Assembly: GCF_000621585.1 (NCBI RefSeq)
Contig: NZ_JHXY01000005.1
Location: 124,001-188,000, forward strand
From: [Eubacterium] cellulosolvens LD2006
GTDB lineage: Bacteria > Bacillota > Clostridia > Lachnospirales > Lachnospiraceae
Direction of reading: 5' to 3'
Length of the DNA: 64,000 bases
Under the pieces are notes generated by a model, which made no database searches, was not told the DNA's origin, and saw only the letters and a program-made list of their open reading frames with translations. How positions within the stretch are numbered: the stretch's first letter is position 1; each line of letters starts with the position of its first letter. Below, in pieces: positions 57,272 through 64,000 of this stretch. A program made the translations under genes and the position numbers.

Positions 57272-57679
57272 ATGTCAGGAAGAAAACGAAAACACCGCGG
57301 TTCCTTCGCGGGAAAAATGATGCGCTGCCTGATCATACTTTTGGCGATCACCGCCGGCGTCATATATTTCTGTCAGAAACCGGTTCGCAGACTTATCGCC
57401 GAGACGGTCGTGGATCATGCCGTCAAGGAGTCGATTCAGTACGCGGGCGCGGAACACCCGGAAATCCAGCAGGCCATCGACAGCCTGACGCCGGAGGACA
57501 AAGAAGCCGTGACGGAGATCGTGGAGAACAATATCACCCCGGATAAAGTTGCCGCCGTCAACAATTATCTGCAGAGCGGCGATTACCGGGGATTGATTAC
57601 CTACGCGCAGCAAAATCTCACCCCAGAGGAGTACAGCCGTCTGGAGCAGATCTACGCAAACTACGCGGGGCAGCAGTAA
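57272..57679 (+). CDS. Small single-pass membrane protein of unknown function
   Basis: 135 residues from the ATG at 57272 (GGAGG 7 bases upstream). A basic N terminus (SGRKRKHRGSF) and one membrane helix (about 15-37: MRCLIILLAITAGVIYFC) give N-in, C-out topology. The outer part is a helical domain with internal similarity: HPEIQQAIDSLTPEDKEAV, NITPDKVAAVNNYLQSGDY and NLTPEEYSRLEQIY, three helix-start TP motifs spaced by 25-40 residues. I do not know the family. It is divergent from ptsG, has its own promoter and terminator, and may be controlled by the inverted repeat at 57141. Confidence 0.72.
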   Translation: MSGRKRKHRGSFAGKMMRCLIILLAITAGVIYFCQKPVRRLIAETVVDHAVKESIQYAGAEHPEIQQAIDSLTPEDKEAVTEIVENNITPDKVAAVNNYLQSGDYRGLITYAQQNLTPEEYSRLEQIYANYAGQQ

Positions 57680-57717
57680 AATACAGGAAACGCTCTTAAC
57701 GTTTCCTGTATTTTTTT
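57679..57717 (+). terminator. Terminator of the small membrane protein gene
   Basis: AATACAGGAAACG and CGTTTCCTGTATT pair around CTCTTAA and are followed by a T run; the stem starts at the stop codon. Convergent use with the GH94 gene that ends at 57808 is possible. Confidence 0.85.
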
Positions 57718-57807
57718 AGTTTCCTGCGATTGCTTACGGAGAGTTCCGGCGCTACTACCCGGATGCTTTTTCCGGATCTATCGGATGTTATACGTGCAAT
57801 TTTTTGC

Positions 57808-60210
57808 TTACATCACCAGCTCGATCTCGTTCTCTTCTTTCAACTCGGATGCCGGAATGTAATTGCCCTCCATGAGCTTGCCGTTGAGGGTCAGGCTCTT
57901 GCAGCCGGACTGGGCGTGATCCGGATTCTTCACGGTGATGTGAAGTCTGGAGCCGCGGAAGGTCTTCTCGATCTTCAGTCCGTCCCAGTCTGACGGAATG
58001 GAAGGAGCGATACGGATTCCCTCCAGATCCGGACGCATACCGAGGATTCCCTCTACGCTTCCCACCATGATCGTGGAGGCGGTTCCTGTCAGCCAGTGTA
58101 CGTGACTTCTTCCGAAGTGAGGACTTGCCGGTCCCTCGGTGAACTGTCCGTAGCAGTAAGGCTCGAGATGACGGGTCTCTGCTCTGTCGTTCTGTGCGGC
58201 AGGGCTGTTCTCTCTGTAGTATTCATAGGCGCGGTCGCCGTTGCCAAGGAGTGCCTCTGCAAGGATCAGCCATCCCTGTGTCTGAGAGAAGATTCCTGCG
58301 TTCTCCTTGGTTCCCTGGTTGTAAATGACACCGAGGGCGCCGTCAAAGGCGTGGGAGTGATAAGGCGGATCCATCAGAACCGCACCGTAGGCAGAGTTTA
58401 ATCTCTCATGTACGAGGTTCATGGCGGAGGCTGCCTGCTCTTTGGTTGCAAGACCGCTGATGACAGCCCAGCTCTGTGGATTCAGCCACATGTTTGCCTC
58501 CGGAGCCTTCCGCTCTCCGATGCGCTCTCCGGCCTCTGTGAAACCGCGGGTGAAGCGATCCTCATCCCAGCAGTACTTGTTGATGACTTCTTCCAGTGCT
58601 TTTTTGTGCTCTGTCGCAAAAGCCTGATACTCATCATCCTTCTTGTATGCGGCCAGCTCCTCCATGGTACGGAGAGCATAGTAGAACTGAAGAGCCACGA
58701 AGGTGGACTCACCGGCTTTTCCAAGTCTCAGACAGTCGTTCCAGTCGGCATAGAGTCCGGCAGGCATCTCATGAACTCCGAGGTGATCCAGAGAGAACTG
58801 AATCGCCATCTTCAGATGCTCATACACGGTTGCATGTCCCTTGTTGGCGAAGAGGAGATCCTCATCTAGGAAGGCAAGATCGCCGGTCTCCGACAGATAT
58901 TTGTAAACCGTCGGGAAGAGCCAGAGGGCATCGTCTGCCCGGTAGGCCGGATGTCCGGTAGCCTGTACATAAGAAGCGTCGTCCGGTGTGTCCTCGTGTC
59001 CCGGGTTGTGTGTAAACTTAACCAGCGGAAGTCCGCCGCCGTTGTCCACCTGTGCCGTAAGCATGAAACGGATCTTTTCTTTTGCCATGGACGGAGCCAG
59101 GTGAATGATTCCCTGAATATCCTGTACGGTGTCACGATAACCGTAACCGTTGCGAAGTCCACAGTAAATGAAAGAGGCTGCTCTGGACCAGATAAAAGTC
59201 ATGAAGCAGTTGTATGCGTTCCAGGTGTTGATCATGGTGTTGAAGTCCGGATCCGGAGTCTCGATCTGAAGAGGTGTGAGTCTCGCCTCCCACTCTGCCT
59301 TCAGCTCCTCCAGTTCTTTTTTTACCTGTGCAGTGGGCTGTGCATACAGATCCTGAATCTCCTGAGCTTCTTCTGAAGAATGAAGTCCCAGAGTAAAGGC
59401 GACTGTCTTTGTCTCCCCGGGTGCAAGCTCTACCTTACAGGAAAGAGCACCGCAGGTGTACTCGTTGTAGCCGTCCTCGTTTCCGAGATCACCGGTCTCT
59501 ACGCCCACAGGATTTCCGTATCTTCTTCCGCAGCCGAGGAACGCATCTCTGTCTCCGCAGTAGGAGCTGACAAGCGCACCGGAAAGCGCGAGGAACCTTT
59601 TCTCAACGATTTTGTTGTCCACCGGAGCGCTCTGTGTATCGAGGTTTCCGTGAAGAACCTGCATGATTCTGTTTCCCTCGGCAACTGTTCTTCCGATGAA
59701 ACGGGAATACTGAAGATTCACCTGATCCTGCTCATAGTTGTTGTGGCAGGTGAACTCTGCAAAGGCTGTGAGCGTCAGCTTCCTTGCCTTGTCGGAATTG
59801 TTCGTGACGGAGAGTGCCCAGACTTCATGCGTCTTGCCCGCCGGAACGTAATATGTTGCCTCGGAATGAATGTCGCGGTAATCTGCCTCAAAAACGGAAT
59901 ATCCAAGGCCATGACGGCAGATGTTTCTGTACTCCTTCAGATCTTTGCACACCGGTTTCCAGGACGCAGACCAGTACTCGCCCTCATCCTCCCGGATGTA
60001 GAGGTAACGTCCCGGCTCATCCAGGCCGTTGAATACATAACGGAGGATTCTTCCGTCCGCGCCGGATTTGCGGAAACTGTATCCGCCGGCATTTCCGGAG
60101 ATCAGCGCTCCGTACTCCGGGGAGCCCAGATAGTTCGCCCAGGGCGCCGGAGTGTCCGGTCTTGTGATCACATATTCTCTTTTCTTGTCGTCAAAATATC
60201 CGTAATTCAT
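57808..60210 (-). CDS. GH94 phosphorylase, cellobiose phosphorylase-like
   Basis: 800 residues from the ATG at 60210 (GGGAG 5 bases upstream; MNYGYFDDKKREYVITRPDT matches the family start). GH94 enzymes split beta-glucosides with inorganic phosphate, giving glucose 1-phosphate without ATP. Order: N-terminal beta-sandwich (about 1-290), linker helices, (alpha/alpha)6 barrel (about 320-720) and a C-terminal jelly roll. The general acid Asp is in LYADWNDCLRLG (about residue 490), and FIYCGLRNGYGYRDTVQDIQ and SHVHWLTGTASTIMVGSVEG line the substrate and phosphate sites. The N terminus and CRHGLGY resemble Clostridium cellobiose phosphorylase, but chitobiose or other disaccharides are possible. No signal peptide: cytoplasmic. 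Same direction as the second GH94 gene, with a 378-base gap. Confidence 0.9.
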   Translation of the reverse strand: MNYGYFDDKKREYVITRPDTPAPWANYLGSPEYGALISGNAGGYSFRKSGADGRILRYVFNGLDEPGRYLYIREDEGEYWSASWKPVCKDLKEYRNICRHGLGYSVFEADYRDIHSEATYYVPAGKTHEVWALSVTNNSDKARKLTLTAFAEFTCHNNYEQDQVNLQYSRFIGRTVAEGNRIMQVLHGNLDTQSAPVDNKIVEKRFLALSGALVSSYCGDRDAFLGCGRRYGNPVGVETGDLGNEDGYNEYTCGALSCKVELAPGETKTVAFTLGLHSSEEAQEIQDLYAQPTAQVKKELEELKAEWEARLTPLQIETPDPDFNTMINTWNAYNCFMTFIWSRAASFIYCGLRNGYGYRDTVQDIQGIIHLAPSMAKEKIRFMLTAQVDNGGGLPLVKFTHNPGHEDTPDDASYVQATGHPAYRADDALWLFPTVYKYLSETGDLAFLDEDLLFANKGHATVYEHLKMAIQFSLDHLGVHEMPAGLYADWNDCLRLGKAGESTFVALQFYYALRTMEELAAYKKDDEYQAFATEHKKALEEVINKYCWDEDRFTRGFTEAGERIGERKAPEANMWLNPQSWAVISGLATKEQAASAMNLVHERLNSAYGAVLMDPPYHSHAFDGALGVIYNQGTKENAGIFSQTQGWLILAEALLGNGDRAYEYYRENSPAAQNDRAETRHLEPYCYGQFTEGPASPHFGRSHVHWLTGTASTIMVGSVEGILGMRPDLEGIRIAPSIPSDWDGLKIEKTFRGSRLHITVKNPDHAQSGCKSLTLNGKLMEGNYIPASELKEENEIELVM

Positions 60211-60433
60211 AGTCTCTCCCATTCTCCGTGAAGTAGTTCTGCACGCCCCCGGCACCGGCCGGAGACTACGTACTCCTCCTCATTTATGTTATGTTCATCG
60301 GTCCGGCACACCATCGCTATTGCCGGTATGCAGTCAGCGGTCTTCTTCCGCACGACCATTCACTGAACCATTTACCGCAGCTGACCGCTGCCGGATCGAT
60401 CATCATCTTCCCGTTGGCAACTGATCGCTTATC
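60211..60433. other. Leader region of the first GH94 gene, no gene
   Basis: 223 bases without a supportable reading frame. It contains an inverted pair CAGCGGTC (60335-60342) and GACCGCTG (60383-60390), inside TGCAGTCAGCGGTC and CAGCTGACCGCTGCCGG. This may form a leader hairpin. The family B repeat follows. Confidence 0.35.
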
Positions 60434-60597
60434 CTAGTATAACGGTTTTTAAATAACTCTACTTATGCTAGCCCGCTTGTCCCGATATCACGCACCTGCA
60501 AGCCTCGGCGTAGCCCGCTACGCCTGCGTTTTCAGGCACGCACTCTCGGGCAAGCGTTCGTCGCATACGTCGAGTTATTTTTCGACCGCTATACTAG
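60434..60597. repeat. Family B repeat, longest copy, with nested hairpins
   Basis: 164 bases with three nested inverted pairs: ends CTAGTATAACGG and CCGCTATACTAG, then TAAATAACTC with GAGTTATTTTTC, CTTGTCCCGA with TCTCGGGCAAG, and a central GCACCTGCAAGCCTCGGCGTAGC against TACGCCTGCGTTTTCAGGCA. Whole-element folding into a long cruciform is possible. Its right end includes the last two sense codons and TAG stop of the GH94 gene that ends at 60589. Confidence 0.75.
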
Positions 60598-63273
60598 TTC
60601 GATCTCGATCTCATTTCCGGACTCTGCCAGGGAAGCAAAAACATCCTCGGCCATCACCATTCGATCCTCCTGTACCTCCAGGGCTTTTCCGTTGCAGGCT
60701 GCCGCTTTCACGCGGTACTCACCTGCATCCTTTCCGGAAGGATTGGAGAAGGATACGGTGATCTCTTTTCCTCCGAACGTGAGATGAATCTTTGCGATTC
60801 CCTTCTCATCGAACTGCTCTTTCACAAGCTTCGGGCAGATCTCCAGTTTACCGAGGTTTCCGCGGACACCATAGACCAGAGTCACCATGGTGAGCAGGAA
60901 CCAGCTGGCAGCTCCTGTGAGGTAGTGATATTTGCCGCGTCCTTTTGCGTCAAAATACTCCGGCACACCCGGGTAAATCCTGCTGACATCAAAGTTCATG
61001 GCCTGATCCGCGAGTGACTGAAGCGCCTTGTATCCCTCGCGGACAAAACCTCTGCTGTAGAGGGCGTAGGCATACATGATGGTCATATGGGAGAATACCG
61101 CGCCGTTTTCCTTTTCGCCGTAGGCAAAGCCGAACATTCTTCCCATGTCAAATTTCAGCTCGTTGAAATTCGTATTCAGACGGTAGCCACCGATCTCTCT
61201 TCTGTAGAGATGACGGTCTGCGGCCTCACAGATCTTTGCAGTCTGTTCTTTGTCGGCAATTCCGCTCATCACGGAGAATACCTGTCCGGTGAGCATCATG
61301 CGGACATCTTCGCCGGCCCTCTCTACCATGTTGCCGCTGTTGTCATAGTAGCTGTTGAACCAGCCGGCCTTCTCATCCTCGGTGATCCACTCCTGGGAAC
61401 GGATCTTATCCTGCAGTTCATCCGCCATCCGCTCCAGATCTCCAGCGAGCTCTTCAACGCCATACTCCATGGTTTTTCCGGATACCGTATGGATCACGCG
61501 ATCCTGATAGAGGCTCTCTGTTTCTGTTTTTTCAGCGCCTTCTTTCTGAAGAAGCGTCTCCATTTCAGAGAGAACCGATACCACGTCGATTCCTTTTTCT
61601 TCATGAAGTCTCCGGAGGATGCCGGCGAGCTCACGCAGGTTTCCTGTATAGGCACAGGAGAAGGCAACACTCTCGCCCCTCGCATCGGCCATGTCAATGG
61701 CGTCGTTCCAGTCAGCTCCGCGAAGACGAAGCATGCCATGCTCCCCTACCTCGTAGAAGGAAGTGAGATGTTCCAGAAGGAGGTGCTCCAGGATGGTTCC
61801 TTTGTAGATCTCCCCGGCCTCTGTTCTCTGCAGGGTTCCCTGATCCTCCGACCAGGATGCGTCATGATAGGTTCCGCGCTTGGCCTGACCGTCTTTGAAA
61901 TAAGGAACCTTCTCCAGAAGGATGTCCAGATCTCCGGTCTGATTGATATAGAGAAGAATGGTCTTCAGCGGCCACACGCCGTGATCCATCCAGACTCTGG
62001 CAATTCCGTTTCTGTCAGCAACAAATTCTCCGGGCCTGCTGCCGATGATCGTAGCATTGCTTCCGTCCACGCGAATGCCGGCGGTATTGTTGATGATATT
62101 TCCCCGGACATCACCCGGATCCATGATCAGAAGGGAGAGGCAATCCTGCCAGAGGTCTCTCCATCCGCGGCCGCCACGACCGTAATCGTGGTGAGGCAGG
62201 AAGGAACAGCCGAAGAGACTGCGAAGGAAGGGCTGGAAGCTCACCCACTTGAGGAAGTTGTCATATGCAATGTCTCCAGTGTGGAAATCCACATTGACAG
62301 CTTTCTTCCAGTACTCCCTTGTCTCTGCAAGGGCCCGCTCTGCTTCTTTTTCTGTTCTGTACGCAGAAAAAATATTCTCCGGATTCTCATTTTCCTGTGC
62401 AATTCCCATTGCGACAACGAAACTGCGGGTCTGACCGGGCTTTAAGATTTCCTCACGGAAACGGATCGCTCCCACGGCCTCTTCTCCCTCAAACGTTTCT
62501 CCGGAAGCCGCCATCTGCGATGCTGCCTTTTTGCAGAATACAGCCGCCGGATGTGTGAAGCTTCCACCCTCGCCGAGATATGCGGAAACCGTCGGATAAA
62601 AGCCCTCCGGCTTGTTTCCATTCCCCTCAGCTCCGAAGACAAAATAGGACGTATGGTTTACACGATGACCTCTTTCGTCAAAAGACATGGTGGGTTTGAC
62701 GATTACGCCCGCCTCCGTTGTGCGGATTCTGTGAAGCATACTGGTGACATTGCGGTGATCCCGGATGTTGTCAGCGCTTCTTCCATAGACAGGAATCGCT
62801 GCGACTGCGGACATTTTTACTTCCCTGTCGGCTGTATTCGTCACCCGGACAATCATGACCTCAGTATTCGCATCCACAGGAACAAAAGAAGTGATCTCAC
62901 TTCTGAGACTTCGCGCAGCATTCTCGCGGCTTACTTTGTGCCACATCAAACCGCCGGTCACAGTATTGACATCCTGTTCATCTGTGAATTTCGCATCCTC
63001 TGCCTCTGCGGACGCTCCCACTGCCGACCAGGGCTTCTCTCCCTCCACCAGACACCAGAAGTTTCTGGTGCTGCGGTTGTTGTGAAGGTTTTCCGAGCTT
63101 ACCGGCTCCAGCAGAAAGGATTCCTGGTCAATCTTGGAATCGCCACCCAGGTTCGGCGTGATACTGCTCTTCAGTCCTCTTGCGCAGGCAAGGGGAAAAT
63201 ACAGATAGCTGTAGTTCTCAGCGTTGTTCAGTTCAAATGTACCTTTATCATCAAGAAATCTGATCTCACCCAT
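60589..63273 (-). CDS. GH94 phosphorylase, larger type (laminaribiose/cellobiose phosphorylase-like)
   Basis: 894 residues; the ATG at 63273 has GGAGG 5 bases upstream. A second GH94 enzyme of another subgroup: MGEIRFLDDKGTFELNNAEN start, barrel motifs DYGRGGRGWRDLWQDCLSLL and RLRGADWNDAIDMADARGE (catalytic Asp), and the C-terminal FDAKGRGKYHYLTGAASWFL segment. At about 900 residues it is near laminaribiose phosphorylases and some cellobiose phosphorylases; the acceptor cannot be fixed by reading. It is cytoplasmic. Together with the 57808 gene it supplies glucose 1-phosphate. Its last codons and TAG stop lie in a family B repeat; the other GH94 ends EIELVM, this one EIELV. The leader has a large hairpin at 63303. 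Confidence 0.87.
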   Translation of the reverse strand: MGEIRFLDDKGTFELNNAENYSYLYFPLACARGLKSSITPNLGGDSKIDQESFLLEPVSSENLHNNRSTRNFWCLVEGEKPWSAVGASAEAEDAKFTDEQDVNTVTGGLMWHKVSRENAARSLRSEITSFVPVDANTEVMIVRVTNTADREVKMSAVAAIPVYGRSADNIRDHRNVTSMLHRIRTTEAGVIVKPTMSFDERGHRVNHTSYFVFGAEGNGNKPEGFYPTVSAYLGEGGSFTHPAAVFCKKAASQMAASGETFEGEEAVGAIRFREEILKPGQTRSFVVAMGIAQENENPENIFSAYRTEKEAERALAETREYWKKAVNVDFHTGDIAYDNFLKWVSFQPFLRSLFGCSFLPHHDYGRGGRGWRDLWQDCLSLLIMDPGDVRGNIINNTAGIRVDGSNATIIGSRPGEFVADRNGIARVWMDHGVWPLKTILLYINQTGDLDILLEKVPYFKDGQAKRGTYHDASWSEDQGTLQRTEAGEIYKGTILEHLLLEHLTSFYEVGEHGMLRLRGADWNDAIDMADARGESVAFSCAYTGNLRELAGILRRLHEEKGIDVVSVLSEMETLLQKEGAEKTETESLYQDRVIHTVSGKTMEYGVEELAGDLERMADELQDKIRSQEWITEDEKAGWFNSYYDNSGNMVERAGEDVRMMLTGQVFSVMSGIADKEQTAKICEAADRHLYRREIGGYRLNTNFNELKFDMGRMFGFAYGEKENGAVFSHMTIMYAYALYSRGFVREGYKALQSLADQAMNFDVSRIYPGVPEYFDAKGRGKYHYLTGAASWFLLTMVTLVYGVRGNLGKLEICPKLVKEQFDEKGIAKIHLTFGGKEITVSFSNPSGKDAGEYRVKAAACNGKALEVQEDRMVMAEDVFASLAESGNEIEIELV

Positions 63274-63302
63274 ATGATCCTCCGAAATATCTTCAACGAA
63301 TC

Positions 63303-63373
63303 GGGGCAGTCACACAAAATTCTTCTTTTCTAAAGATGCCCGATAAGCATCTCAAGTTTTGTGTGACTGCCCC
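63303..63373 (-). other. 17-base-pair inverted repeat with nested hairpin in the GH94 leader
   Basis: GGGGCAGTCACACAAAA (63303-63319) and TTTTGTGTGACTGCCCC (63357-63373) are perfect inverted copies. The loop contains AGATGC and GCATCT. It lies 30 bases before the start codon of the GH94 gene on the minus strand, so the RNA would fold close to the ribosome binding site. There is no U run after the stem, so it is not a classical terminator. It could be a leader control element, an mRNA-stabilising stem or a short MITE. The rest of 63374-63544 is AT-rich with no gene. Confidence 0.7.
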
Positions 63374-63544
63374 CTCACGTCTGATGTATGACATTATTGT
63401 ATTTAATTTTAACGAGAATCTATTTCATGTTCATCTTCAAAAATGTCATATTTATGACCTTTTCTTTTTTCTTGAACGACTTATAGGATATATGCACGAC
63501 ATTTTGAGATATTTCGCGTTTTTCTCCTGTCACGCAAAAAAATA

Positions 63545-64000
63545 TCAGAACTGTGACAAAAGATTTACCATCTCAATGGCGGAAAGCGCACAGTCATATC
63601 CCTTGTTTCCTGCCTTGCTTCCGGCTCTGGCAATGGCCTGCTCGATATTGTCTGTTGTGAGAATTCCGAACATCACCGGCACGCCTGTCTCCAGGGAAAC
63701 CTGAGCGATTCCCTTGGCCGCCTCGTTGCACACGTAATCATAATGGGATGTCTGTCCGCGAATAACAGCTCCCACACAAATGATGGCGTCGTACTTGCCT
63801 GTGCGTGCCATCTTGTTAGCCGCTGTCGGGATCTCAAAAGCTCCGGGAACCCACGCGGCCGTGATGTTCTCTTCCTCCACACCGTGACGCACCAGACCGT
63901 CAACCGCACCTCCGAGAAGCTTGTTGACGATGATCTCGTTAAATCTGGCCGCCACAATACCAACCTTCATGTCCTTCTTTGCTACCAGTTTTCCTTCTAC
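63545..64000 (-). CDS. ribH: 6,7-dimethyl-8-ribityllumazine synthase, 5' end cut by window edge
   Basis: Penultimate enzyme of riboflavin synthesis. The frame is open to base 64000 and the residues before the ATG at 63970 read [10 protein letters not shown], which is the usual start of RibH (EGKLVA, then [10 protein letters not shown]), so the true start is outside the window. Visible motifs: [35 protein letters not shown] and [20 protein letters not shown] with the catalytic His. The C terminus is complete. If the rest of the rib operon lies upstream, this is its last gene; no FMN riboswitch is visible in the window. Confidence 0.95.
   Translation of the reverse strand, partial: VEGKLVAKKDMKVGIVAARFNEIIVNKLLGGAVDGLVRHGVEEENITAAWVPGAFEIPTAANKMARTGKYDAIICVGAVIRGQTSHYDYVCNEAAKGIAQVSLETGVPVMFGILTTDNIEQAIARAGSKAGNKGYDCALSAIEMVNLLSQF

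Noticed and set aside
2198-60597. Insertion sequences that would mobilise the two repeat families
   Set aside because: No transposase or resolvase gene is present anywhere in the window, so the repeats are reported as non-autonomous only.
63545-63970. ATG at 63970 as the start of ribH
   Set aside because: The codons up to 64000 continue the RibH N terminus ([10 protein letters not shown]), so the start is outside the window.

Overview
The window reads as chromosomal DNA of an anaerobic, low-to-middle GC Gram-positive of the class Clostridia, most like a gut Lachnospiraceae. Signs are the priA-def-fmt-rsmB-rlmN-prpC-prkC-rsgA-rpe-thiN cluster, a meso-diaminopimelate type MurE (DNPR motif), NiaR control of NAD synthesis, a flavin reductase-rubredoxin fusion, many strong AGGAGG ribosome binding sites and a very large SpaA/Cna-type surface protein. 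I cannot name the genus. I see no rRNA, tRNA, CRISPR array, prophage or transposase gene.

Layout. 1-9.6 kb is accessory: the end of a LysR regulator, an ornithine-cyclodeaminase-family enzyme, a coiled-coil protein of unknown role, the rubredoxin fusion, an operon of two sugar-type ABC permeases joined to a LytTR regulator and a DUF3021 membrane protein, a membrane GGDEF protein and a Dabb-domain protein. A chemoreceptor follows (10-12 kb). 12.3-26.9 kb is a conserved minus-strand housekeeping block: cinA C-terminal domain, thiN, rpe, rsgA, prkC, prpC, rlmN, rsmB, a zinc peptidase, fmt, def, priA and murE, much of it overlapping by 4 bases. 27-31 kb holds a drug/metabolite-type exporter, a dihydrouridine synthase, a nitrilase-family amidase and a small acidic protein. 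31-35.3 kb is the de novo NAD region: nadB-nadC-niaR leftward and nadA rightward, from mirrored promoters whose -35 boxes lie in palindromes that are probable NiaR operators.

36-48.1 kb is a single 4056-residue surface protein with about five adhesin-like N-terminal domains, about 17 SpaA-like isopeptide domains, a Pro/Thr/Ser-rich stalk and a C-terminal anchor. 48.3-53.5 kb has a major facilitator transporter, a second GGDEF protein, a lipoprotein and a membrane-anchored carboxylesterase. 53.6-63.3 kb is carbohydrate metabolism: a BglG/LicT-type antiterminator, a glucose-family PTS permease (IICBA) with what looks like a RAT/terminator switch in its leader, a small membrane protein and two different GH94 phosphorylases. 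The window ends inside ribH.

The most unusual non-coding content is two families of dispersed palindromic repeats. Family A carries a GGAATTCC-centred palindrome with flanking conserved DNA (2.2, 2.6, 13.6, 21.5 and 35.3 kb). Family B has CTAGTATAGC-like inverted ends (about 2.4, 9.6, 12.1, 27.3, 30.4, 51.5 and 60.4 kb). Family B ends supply the TAG stop codon of two unrelated genes. Neither carries a coding region, so both look like non-autonomous or MITE-like elements, or mobile RNA hairpins.
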